A stretch of 64,000 nt of DNA from Acanthaster planci. Taxonomy: Eukaryota > Echinodermata > Asteroidea > Valvatida > Acanthasteridae. How positions within the stretch are numbered: position 1 is the first letter of the stretch; every line of letters starts with the position of its first letter. The notes under the pieces were generated by a model. That model did not search any database. It saw nothing but the letters and a program-made list of their open reading frames with translations, and was not told the DNA's origin. A program made the translations under genes and the position numbers. The stretch spans positions 59,684 to 123,683 of the forward strand of contig NW_019091444.1 in assembly GCF_001949145.1 (NCBI RefSeq), read 5' to 3'. This document shows, one piece after another, positions 23,135 through 34,000 of this stretch.

Positions 23135-23962
23135 GGTGTTGGTGCAATCGTTTCCACGCCCGGAGGATAAAAATCTGACCTTTACCAAACAAAATGAACC
23201 CCGAATCTGTCCTATCAACAAAACTCAGGCTACCTATGACCTTCTGTTCAAATTCTGAGAAGTACATGTAGTAGGATGAATTCGGGATGACATTCTCGGC
23301 TAATTTCATTCCTATCCATATTAGTCTAGCAGTTACGTTCAACATGGCGTCTCAGCACCTGTTGGGTCTACTTTTCCAATTCAGAAAAGGTCAAGTTCTG
23401 AATCCGCGCTTGAACCCTTTTTAAACCCTCAATAGACGTATTGTAAACCATGGCATGAAAACTGTGGTTCATTCAGTGCAAGAACTCTGAACCGTTTTCA
23501 CGTGCCTTCCATCCAATGTTGTTATTCCCTTTCAAGTATCCTCACACAACTGATCCTTATGTCCTCGGCGGAGCGGAAGTTTGCACCAGCGGAGTAGATT
23601 ACTGAGCCGATGACGAGGCGCCGACTTCAGTTGATCCAGTATGGTTCCCAAGCGAAAGGATTCTGTCTTTTAAACTTAACGAAATGTTAAAGTGGTTTGA
23701 TTTAAGCATTAACCTGTCTTTCTTAACATCCGACCTCATCAGGAATTGTCTCAGCACATTCCGTTGATTTCTTTCTTTCAAAATCATTCGCGAATTTTAC
23801 TCGTTTACAATTTGCTTTTCTATTCTTATAAGTAGAAGTAGTATAGCATATAAGTAAAGTACAGTACAGTATAAAAGTATAGTGTAGTAGAAGGCGTTTT
23901 GTGTTTTGATATTTGTCAGTAATCTTTTAAACACTTCGTGAATCATCAAGTTGGTCCGCTAG

Positions 23963-24125
23963 GGCGGTCTCAGCTGTCTCCCGGTCTCAGCGGTCTCCCC
24001 CCCTTTTGAATAGCCGGACATTGTAAACAGTTTCCCGTTGTTGTGCACACAGATGGCATGACTTATTTTTACCATATTTGATCAGAGGGACCGCTGAGAC
24101 CGGGAGACACTGAGCTGGGACCGCC
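23963..24125. mobile_element. Short inverted-repeat element
   Basis: GGCGGTCTCAGCTGTCTCCC and GGTCTCAGCGGTCTCCC at the left face GGGACCGCTGAGACCGGGAG and ACACTGAGCTGGGACCGCC at the right, about 40 bp arms around an 80-bp centre. Confidence 0.7.
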
Positions 24126-24161
24126 ACACCCGGTCGTCACGGCCAGTGGGCAAAACTGTGA

Positions 24162-24215
24162 CGGGAGTCGATCGAAAGTAGATCGGAAGTCGATCGGAAG
24201 TATGTACAGAGATCG
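24162..24215 (+). repeat. Short tandem repeat of (A)GTCGATCGGAA type
   Basis: About four imperfect units of 10-11 bp occur in a row: GAGTCGATCGAAA, GTAGATCGGAA, GTCGATCGGAA, GTATGTACAGAGATCG. Confidence 0.55.
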
Positions 24216-26834
24216 TTGCACCATGGGAAGGACAAGACATAACGCACATGACCTGACGCGATACGTAAACAAGCAAGAATCAGTGCGGCTCACAGTTGTC
24301 AGGAATTTCGAGACTAAATACTCTTTACGCCTTATGTTGACAATGCTGGTGCAAACTGAGCAGTGGAGCGTGAACAATTAAGTGCTGAGCACTGAATAAA
24401 AAAAGCTTTGTGGGAGTGCGCTTGGACTCAAGCGCTGAAATCGTATGTTTGTACCAAAGCCCTGCCGCTAGAATAATTTCCATTGCGGCTACGCTGATCA
24501 GACTGTCGTCTGTCACCGGCAGCAACATTTCCATGAGACTTAAAAACCAAATTTAACTGTCCTCCCCAAATGCCTATTTCCCCCAAGGACATTTATATCC
24601 ATCTTTAATGATTTACGCCCAGATCAAATTTAACCTTGCCCTCGTCCACTTCCCAATAGTAATGCGGATTTCAAGATTTGTCCCGAATACACACGAATAT
24701 ACACATCACCCTTGCGTTCTGAAAAACAGTTATAGCAAATCATTACCTTGATTGAGAAGTATTGTAGGATATACCATTGAAGCCACCGTTAGGGAGTCAA
24801 CAACTTGAAGGTCAACGCACTTTGTATTCGGTAGCCTTAATGGCGTGCGCAGAGGGCACAGAACATATTTCTATACGCCCACATACATTTCAGTGTAAAC
24901 TGCACGCTGCGTGGACTATTATGCACAAGTCGTGAACGACAGTCATTGTGGGCTTACACACGAAACAGGAATGATTACAACAGCAACGACGACGACAACA
25001 ATCAACGGAAACGACATTTCCCACTTGCTGTTTACGTTACAAAACAGATCTAACATACTACGATCCTGATCCAACATAGTGGTTCATATATTATGGAACT
25101 ACTGAGGCTAACAGTGCGATAGGAGACTTGATAATTGTATTTTGCCCGTAAACTTCAGTCGAAATCTATCGGCGCGGTTGTATATTAATAATTAATATAA
25201 TTGGCAGAGTTTTGACTTATCTAACTGGATCATTGGACAGTCGATCATCCGTTCTGGACGAGCAACCAACTTTCCATGGCAGGCCGCGCAAATATGAAAA
25301 TATGGAAATATCCAGAATTCAGATTTAAATTTAGATATGTGTCTGCGTATATCGCGTGGATCTTAGAGGACGAAACTATATCAATTACCAACTTATAGCA
25401 ACAAGTCTAGAGCGATAGGGGAATGCAACCGAAACTTGACCGATCTCGCAAAGATACCGCGCTGGAACGATTGAGCATATGAATAGGTCGTGCCACTGCT
25501 TTTTCCCGTGCGAGTGTAATTGCTTGACGGTCACAAGGGCTCACAGAGCCCTGTGTTCAGGCCAACTAAATTTAAACCATCGCACTTCCTCCTGCGGGCA
25601 GACAGAGGGAGAAAGATTTTTACCGATTGTCTGTGTGGTTGGTAAAAGGGTTGTAGCTCTGTGGTCTTTCCAAGTACCCATGACGCGGTGCGGTCCCAGG
25701 TATGGAATGCCAATGAGGCATTTAATGCGATTACCCAGGGTAAGGGGTTCTTCTCATGGGGACTTTCATGCACATGGATCGTGAAGTTCAAGAAGCTGGT
25801 CCAAGTGCTCGGTGTGGCAGACCTGTCTATCCACTTATAGATTCTAGGAGATAAGTAATACAAAACTGCATGTTGCAAACTGCTTGCTAACTACAGTGAC
25901 TTAAAATGCAAATCACGAATGGAGGGCCTGACGTTTTGATCCCAGTAGCATCTTTCTTAAAGGCAAATAACAAGTAGGCCTACTGTAGACGGGACAAACA
26001 AGCAAACGAGGAATCAACCCAGCATGGACGAATGCACAAAACAGACCAGATGGCAATGCTGCAATGAAACCAGGAAACAACGGGAGATTGTGCACAGACA
26101 CCAAAGTGCATGTGGTTGTTTCATTACTGAATGATCATCAGAAAATATATACAGGGAAGTTAGTCACCATTTTGCGCTGTGTTTCGAGAAGCCCACGTCT
26201 GTCTGTACACAATCATGAACCTTCTGGTGTGTATACATTACAGTGTGTCAGAAGATACTTCATGACATGTATCATAGAGCAAGGTGCTCTCATGTCTATG
26301 CATGGCATGTACACGCTTAACAATGATTAACTAGGAAGCTCATTGAGCACAGATATGCCCTTGTATTTGGTGAAAAGTCGGTTTGTAAATTATCTGCACG
26401 GGGACGTTGGTTGCCTCGTAAACAAACAGATTTCGAGCGAACTTACCGAACTTTGGTTTAGTATGAAGTTCAAAACACGACCATCTAACGACTTGTTATT
26501 TAAGCGTGGAGGAGGTGTACGCTGCAAGTTGATCACTGGAAATCCGAGAGCCCGTTGTGTGCGATTTCCTTGTTTGCTGCATAAAGGGACTCTTTGTTTT
26601 CTACAAAATATCGAATGTCGCGGTAACTGGGAGAGAAAAGCGGTGCGGTCTATTTGATGGTCTAAAAATAGTCAACAATCTTTACAGGTTACACCACACT
26701 TACCTATGTACCTGTGCATGCACCGTGTGTTCTCTGAACACTGCTGGTGATCTGGCCTGTTTTTGTAAACGCACTTGTTTCAACCTACACAGAGGGTAGT
26801 GTGAATCATACGCGGGTCAGGGGTCTGTCTGTCT

Positions 26835-27440
26835 CGCTGGCGCAGCCTGCTTGATTTTTATGGAAATTTTGCGCAAGCGCCACAGCAGGTAGCAAGAACA
26901 GAAAGCGTTATGGGTGCAGACCACTAATTCAAGTGAGGATTTCTGGCCAGCTCATTAGCATTAAAAGTGCCCCCACAGTATCTTTTGAAAAAGGAGATTG
27001 TTTGGCCCCCAAAATGGTGATATTGTGTAAATCGTTGCCATGATCAACTCCCTGGGTCTTTGAGCTTTCATATGAGGGCAGAAAACAACGGTTGAAAAAT
27101 GGTCCTAAGTGCCCGAGTAAGTTGAGGGTTGCCACTAAAAAAATGGCTGCAATCAGACTTCAGNGTTACTGGGCCCTGAACAGTGCTGATTTTACACTGT
27201 TTTCAATGGGGCTTGAATTAGTGGACTGGACCCTTATCGTCGGGGGCTAGTATGCTGAAGCAAGTGGTGCGTTTGACGTGGGGTCCGCAGCTTACGGAGG
27301 ATAATTAAGTTGGCAAGATGGCGTCAGGGTGGGATTGTTCTTTTCTGTATCAAGTCACTGGAAGGTAGGCTTTGGGGCATGCATTTCCGACAGCAGTCAC
27401 TGGTCATGCTTGTCATTATGGTCCGTGGTTCATCGTACAT
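26835..27440 (+). pseudogene. MINDY3 first-exon duplicate, disrupted by a transposon
   Basis: The left part (26835-26907) matches the region just upstream of and into MINDY3 exon 1 (42871-42965). The right part (27238-27440) matches exon 1 from GGGGGCTAGTATGCTG through VVRLTWGP and into intron 1 (GGGGCATG.ATTTCCGACAGC). The copy lost the start codon and changed ...GAGGAT to ...GAGGATAATTAA, an early stop. A 322-bp element sits inside. A further block at about 27915-27990 matches MINDY3 intron 2 (45080-45150), so the duplicate once ran past exon 2, which is now absent. Confidence 0.82.
26912..27233. mobile_element. Non-autonomous TIR transposon with TTAT target duplication
   Basis: The ends are inverted repeats of about 22 bp (GGGTGCAGACCACTAATTCA and GGGTCCAGTCCACTAATTCA read inward). 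TTAT flanks both sides (26908-26911 and 27234-27237). The element interrupts a MINDY3 exon 1 copy, so the empty site can be read from the intact gene. A longer relative lies inverted at 38455-38903. No transposase frame is visible. One ambiguous base is at 27164. Confidence 0.8.
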
Positions 27441-28130
27441 GTGGAATTCAAGTACGTGCTTCATTACGTACGTGTCTTGTAATTAAGACAATGGAATATT
27501 AAGATGGAACGAATTCCGAACAATTTACCCGAAATGCACTGTGAAAGTATAACAACTAAGTTACACACACGCAGAATCATGTTGCTGTTCGTAGTCTGAT
27601 GCGTTAAAAGGCCTCAGCAAACTTTACTGGCAGCGAGATGTGTGCACCAGTTTGCATTAATTGCATCGAGACAAACAAAACCGTACGCAGTTACCGAGAA
27701 TGCACCAAGGTTCTGGAGTACTGGATCTATTGACACACCATTAAAGATTTACCTATGAAGGTACACACATAATAGCTAAACAATTATGCAAAAAAAAAAA
27801 ACATACAAAAGTTTCCCATAGGCACAGGTAGATGCACTCAGCATTCATCACTTTGCACAAGTTCACGCTCCAGGGCCGAATTTTACGGGGCTGTTTACCG
27901 TTAAAAGTAAAAATCGATGACATAGAGCTTCATCGCGGAGATCTCATTGGGAACCTTGCAACTGTGCTCTATGATCAAATTCAGTGAGCGGCTGAGTGCA
28001 AAAACCCGTTGGCTGTTTTGCGTGGTAGCCATGATATTCCAGGGCACTTCTTTTGTTCTACAGGAAAACCTCCTTTGTGCATACCCTGAGGAACAAGACA
28101 CTGGCCTGCAAGATGGTATGCACACCAAGG

Positions 28131-28178
28131 TTACCAGATTGCTACCGCCATTAAACTAAGTACATAAACATATCTGAG
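28131..28178 (+). pseudogene. Decayed end of the C1GALT1 large exon, copy 3
   Basis: About 48 bases align with the final segment of the C1GALT1 exon, from TTACCAGA to the GAG|gtaag donor. There are several substitutions and small length changes, including in-frame stops. Intron sequence shared with copies 1 and 2 continues to the right, with the CCAGTAAATGC block near 28270. This marks the left edge of the third duplication copy. Confidence 0.65.
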
Positions 28179-28584
28179 GTAAGCAATTACGTGCAAGGTA
28201 CAAGACTAGTATCCTGTACTGGAATAGTTTTTTTCATATGAAAGCATTTTGTTTAACCTTCTTCGCAGCCAGTAAATGCAATAGCCCAGCCTCGTCATCA
28301 GCAGAAACCGTTAAATTTCCAAATTTTCATGGCTGTAGAGTCTCGCCTATAAGACATTTTTAGGTTTTTCTTAAGGTTTTTTCCAACACTTCCAGCTTTA
28401 AGCATTTTCATATTTCCTTGCCTTTATACAGCTGTAGCAGCAGCGAATTATAGTATACAACATCATTGTTTTCAGACAGAGACGTGTGGATTTCGAAGAA
28501 AAGAAGGGTTTTTGACATAATTGCCAGAGAAGTTTTTCCTATCCTGTAGGCCTAACTGCAAAAAAATATGAACACTACAAAAAC

Positions 28585-28790
28585 TTGGGTGTTAAATTCA
28601 ACACCCTTGGTGTTATCAGAGGACTACACCAACATTTTTCACTGGTGTTAAAGATGTTGGTGTTATTTGGTGTTACTGTTAACATCCTCCAGTGCACTGT
28701 AACACTAATAGGTGTGCAAAGCAACACCAGCGGTGTTAAAGTAACACCCCTGACAACACCAAAAAGTGTTGCTTTTAACAGCAGCGTTTT
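28585..28790. mobile_element. GGTGTTA/TAACACC-rich foldback element
   Basis: About a dozen GGTGTTA-like words occur in both orientations within 200 bp, from TTGGGTGTTAAATTCAACACCC at one end to ACACCAAAAAGTGTTGC at the other. It lies in the remnant C1GALT1 intron of copy 3. Confidence 0.55.
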
Positions 28791-29415
28791 ATAGTGATTT
28801 TGCAACAATGTAGTCAAAACCTGAGACCAGTGATTCTTAAACGTTTGCCTGAACCCAGTTGGAATGAACACAGTGGCTAATTAGCCAAAATCTTTGAGTT
28901 AAGATCTGCGTCCGTTCGTGAGAACGAACAGCCACGTTCTCCAAACATCGACGCCCTTCTGTCCAATTTGCTTTTTTTCCATAAGGAAGTGGCACCCATC
29001 CTTATTAATGTAACAAAGGTTATGTGTCTCTTGAAAACTAACATCTCGGTTGACCAACTTGGAGGCCCTTGCGTGCAATACGTTTTGTACGTGCACGAGG
29101 GGTGCAGTCAGATTCGTGTCTCTTTGTGAAAACGTACTGATACATGTGCACATGTATAACCATGGTTATGAGATTTCTGCCCCAAGCCACGTGATATGAA
29201 TTTTGACGTTAATGATGTTTCGCTTGTAGGAGTACGCCAAAATGGCCAAGTAGGCCAATGACGTTATTACCTGAATAAATTGGTGAAGTATCTAGATCGG
29301 AAGGAAAATGTGTTTTTGACAATTCTCTCCGTGAAAATGGTGACGATAATAATGGCGGCACACTCGGGGCTGAAGAGGCACGCATTTATGAGACACTTCC
29401 CATGATTCTCTGCGG

Positions 29416-29568
29416 GGATTGAGCTGTTGCTCCGACTCTCTTATACCACGTGACGCCCCAAACCATGCACTTTTTGGACTTTTGTCGTCTAGACCATCTT
29501 CACTCGGCTAACGACAGTCAACAGCAAGGGTACAAACTGGGAAACAAGGGGAGCATTCCCATATGATA
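29416..29568 (+). pseudogene. Decayed C1GALT1 last exon, copy 3
   Basis: This is clearly homologous to the functional last exon at 3959-4114: it shares GGATTGAGCTGTTGCTCCGAC, the ACGCCCCAAACCATGCAC block and CTCGGCTAACGACAGTCAACAG. Three lesions are visible. The acceptor AG has become GG (29414-29415). About eight bases are missing after TCCGACT. Extra bases sit in the TTTTGTCGTCTAGACC stretch. The frame is lost. Confidence 0.85.
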
Positions 29569-30091
29569 AAGTGCATACTTCAAACCACAAAACTTTTAAA
29601 AAGGTACAGATCGAAAGTATAGCCGTCCATCCCGTAGATTTTCGGGAAATCGCCTGGTAGCCATGGGTACGATTGTGCGGGCAAGAAAAGGGTAAGTAAA
29701 TAATTTCCCGTTCACAGTTTAGGGAACACTTTACATACAATATAGTGCTGACACCCATGCGTGACTGACTGGTAATTTCCCATAAATGTACGCAATGTAT
29801 TTCACAGTGCAATAAAAACATTTTTTTCTGGATGTTTAACATAAGTACAATGTCGATGCCGAAGTTGAGGCAAGTGATACATTAACCTCACTGTGCATTG
29901 GCGGCTAAAATTCTCAGTTATTGATGGATCACCCTTGGGCCAAAATAAAACAAAACAAAATTAATCTGAAAGCCAGATGGGTCATTCCGATCATAAGAAC
30001 AGGGCCTATTTTTCAAGTGGCATAAATACCAACGACAGTGATGTGTTTCGTTTTGTGGCGAGAGCGAACTTCATTGCAAAAGCTTGCCCTG

Positions 30092-30331
30092 GGCCGTTAT
30101 CCAATACTCAACTTCATCTCCGTCTCAGGCTTTGTCCCCAAAACCAGTCCCCGATTGTGGGCCTGAAGCGTTTAAATCAATTTGGATTGCTGTAATTTTT
30201 TGCTCTCTTGCATCTTATATGATGTTTTGTGGCACTATTAGACTAATTAGTGCGCTTACAACTTCAAAGTCAGGTCGTAAAAACCAGTTGAAGCCTGAGA
30301 CGCAGCTGAAGTTGAGTATTGGAAAACGGCC
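30092..30331. mobile_element. TIR element, family 2, copy 1
   Basis: The ends are inverted over about 40 bp: GGCCGTTATCCAATACTCAA and CTTCATCTCCGTCTCAGGCT at the left, with the complement at the right. The inside carries GATGTTTTGTGGCAC and GTGCGCTTACA. A relative is at 42542-42778. Confidence 0.8.
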
Positions 30332-31087
30332 TTGATTAGATAATTATCACGAGACATTACGGCTTTTCCAAACATTAGGTGTGAATAATACAGAAAAAGG
30401 AGTACTGAATATGATTCATATTCTGTAACTAAAGTTATGGATTGGCTTATTACGTATCATATAGTGTAATGTAAATAGTACCATCTTACATACGAAAAGT
30501 GGCGTGTACTAAAGGTGGCGCAGACCACCAATGCGATTTTATAGATAGCATTCGGAAACACAGGGGAATTCCGATCGACTTTTCCTTCTCAGGAAACCGT
30601 TTTTGGGGATGTGACAGAGTATAATAGCTATCAGACTAAGTAGAAACTGCTTCTTCAGTTGTCTTTATTTTAACGATTGGGAGCTCCACTGGCAAGATGC
30701 TCATCGCCAAGGCATACTTGGACAAAATTGCAGCGTTGTTTGCCGGATCTCTGGCCAAGTACCACTCTGATTTGGAAGACACGAAGGAAAGATTGATAAT
30801 TATGGCGTGGCAGGTGGAGTGAAATCAAGGACGCGGGAGCTATAACACCGTACCCCAGTCAATGAAGTCTTAATATCTGGACACAAAATGGATGCATGCT
30901 CCCAATAAGGGGTACACCAGAATGCGGGAAGCACCATTTCCCACAGCAAGCATTCTGTGTCCACGGTTTGGAGAACATTGGCACTGCGACAAGTCTGCGG
31001 CAGGTTTCTCCCAGGCTGTTTCTCCCGTATCTTGTTTAATTAACCTAAACAGCGGCTGCAAACTGATGCACTGTTTTAGGCAAACGG

Positions 31088-34000
31088 TTAGAGTAAGGAG
31101 AATTTACCCTGTTGAGTCATGCTTTGCAGTGTACGTCCTTCCTGGTCTCCCGTAGTATCTATTTTTTCGTACCACAGACGGGGATCGGGTGGAAATGACA
31201 ACTGCGTCACCATCGAAGAAGGAAAATCCTGCCAGTAAGAGGGGAAGAGTGGCTTATTTTCAAGTGCAAATCCAGAAGCACATTTTCGTGGGGGGCGGTA
31301 GGGGGTAAACAGACAAAACAGAAAAATACTAGAATTTCCTCTTTTCAGGGTAAGCGTATAGGCTGCTTCTACTGTCCGATCCGCAATACTAAGTACAGAA
31401 TTTATAGAAAAACGCTACGCAACATATTAAACGTCTTATATTGAATGAAGAGGAACGAGCAGATAACGCGGAGCGCCCCGTAAAAGTCTCCCTTTGCATC
31501 CTGCGTCTTTTCGTGCGCCAGTCTACTAACCTCTACGAAAAGCTCAGGTGCTGAAGTGCCGTTTGTTGTGGCTGGTGTATTTTTAATGTCAGTCGGCGGT
31601 GGCTTGAAGTTCTGTTGCGTGTAGGCTACGATGTTGCCCTGGGACGAGTCGCCGCCTTCATAGTTGTATCTGTAAAACGTGCCTGCAACGAGGAATTACG
31701 TCGATACGTGCAACTCATTCCTCAATCGAATCACTTCGTCTCACTAGTGCAACGTCCCGTTGACGTCCATTCAGTGTCGAACGGCTAGTTCATTCAACCT
31801 TTATCACTTGATATTGTAACATCTCACTAATCTAATTTTCCCCATTCACAGACAAACTCCCTCTGGATGTGACAAAAAGCTTGAATCACAATTTTCACAG
31901 CTTTGTTCTGTCCACTGGCAAGCACAAAGTATAAAAGCATTGCACGATTAAAGGATTGCTATATGGAGTGGAATGACAGCTCCATACTGAACATGGAAAA
32001 ATACCCGCTTCCCAACTCAAAATGCGAAACGGTACAAGGATTAACAACATAAAGAAGTATATTTTAGAGGAGTGAAGCAGAGGTGTCGTTTCTGTTTATA
32101 ATGATTGGCAATCACATAGGTCTTATTCATAGGTGAGCCATTTTGATCATGTTTCCCGAATTTATCGTCTTCTATGTAATGCGTAAAATGGGGTGGTACC
32201 AGACTATTTTAGGTGTCATGCCTCTCATTTCAAATTAGTCATCATGATAAATGAAATTTATGCGTAATGGGGTTGCCAAAATAAAAATTTACCGTACATA
32301 CCGGTAACTCTACGTGGCTGACTTATAAACAAGGTTAAACTTTGTCACTGTGTTCACAAGAAGTCTTCGCCTGAATTTTGAACGTGCGTACTGCGGCGAC
32401 AGCAATACAATCTCTAGAATTTGCACCACTGTCCGTTATGAGTGTAATAGGAAATTTTTCAAAGACCACGAGCTTCACCTTCACGGCCAGAAATACACCA
32501 CTTACATTTGTCCTTGTCGTGTTTCATAAACGATAGTTTTTCATCGTCAATGCCCAGATAGAGATTCTCATCAGGCAAGTAGATCTCGACAGCGTTCACT
32601 GGAGCACCAATCCACGAGATGGCAGCGTCCAAAATTTCCGTGGGTATGGCATCGATGTGAGTCTCGAGTAATTGTATCACCTGAATTACTGGGTTGCCCT
32701 CTGAAAGTAAAAAGGGAGGGAACCAGTCATGGTACCGCGCTTTTTTTAAATTTTTTTTGTCATTTTGACAAAGAGTGTTACCAGGAAGCGATTCTGCCCT
32801 CGTTCAAGTTAAATTGAGCCCACTTCAGAAGTTACCGGGTATTTATGATACGAAAAAGGAGCAAGATATTTATTAATATCACGATTTCATCCTTGTGTCT
32901 GTTCACAAACTGATCAACATCGACCAGAAACTGCTCGGAGAAGTTTCAGTCCTAGAGGTGAAACTATCTGCTGACGTATTGGTCATTGGACAAGCATCTG
33001 AAGTCTGCCTCCGATAATCAATACACGTACCTCGAATGGAGAGTTCGAAGAACGACCATACGTACTTGGTGATTCCGCCGTCGGTTCGCTTCAGCTCCTA
33101 TTCATAAAACAAGTGACATCGTCAACCTTCTTTTAAAAAACTGAGGCAAATCGCAGCCCATTGCATGGAATTGTGTGATTGGCAAAGTCAGCTACGAACA
33201 TTGGAGCCAGCCCTCTGATTTGATATAGGACCCCATTTTTTGAGGCCCCAAAGCACATTGTCTATCAGATAGTGCAGTCCTGGTGCCGATACTGACCAGC
33301 GCGCCCTTTTGATGTGAAACTGTGACGTTGGCCCACATATATTCAGGTGAAACTTGTCTAATTGCAGATGCAACTTCACCGAAATATTCCAGTGCTTCAT
33401 AGCAAGGGAGGCCGGCCCCACTAGTGTGACTCCCACGAACGTAGAACGTGCAGTGACATTCTTAAGGCTTTCTTACCAGTAGGAGTTTTGTCTCGATGTC
33501 TTCGCAGAGAAGATATAAGACGTGCTCAAGACTGTATTTTTCGATGTTCTGGCCGTTCATTCCGATGAGCTGGTCGCCTCGCCTAAAAAGGAGTTTAATG
33601 GAGTCAGTGATTTTTTTGACAGCGACCAGAAACGTTCATGTTTCTGCTTTGGTCATTTGTTGGACGTTTTCGTATCTATATTGTCATGCACAAACACGCT
33701 TGTGGTTAGAGGTCGGGTTGCTAAAAATCACCCCAACGGGTAACTCTGCCAAAATGCAAATATTCGGCAATTGGCAACGGTTGGACCACAGCAGGTCTAA
33801 AGAGCTCCATTGCAGGGAATTGCTCTTCGTAATTTGGAGCCCAAACTTATATCGGTTGAAACGATACGTTCAGATTTGAAACACGATGCTGTGAAGGAGA
33901 TCCATCCACAAAGCGGACATTGCAAAGCGCCACCAATTTTTTAAGTATAGGCCATATCTACGGAACCCACTGCGAAACACAATATGGATGATTACCTCAA

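Larger units (their letters stand above)
23135..26834. other. Upstream region of PDZ copy 2
   Basis: No gene is visible. It contains the inverted-repeat element at 23963-24125 and DNA collinear with copy 3 (36.2-39.3 kb). It probably holds the PDZ promoter and 5' UTR, but no core motif could be assigned. Confidence 0.5.
14737..27990. repeat. Tandem segmental duplication, copy 2
   Basis: It starts inside C1GALT1 coding sequence and ends in sequence matching MINDY3 intron 2. It carries PDZ copy 2. Collinear matches to copy 3 include 15000-15290 with 28260-28540, 16080-16380 with 29640-29890, 17000-17640 with 30640-31260, 25140-25330 with 37370-37570, and 26690-26840 with 39110-39270. Confidence 0.8.

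Noticed and set aside
27947-28159. 70-codon + frame beginning MGTLQLCSMIKF
   Set aside because: Its first part is duplicated MINDY3 intron 2 (compare 45108-45150) and its end is decayed C1GALT1 exon sequence.
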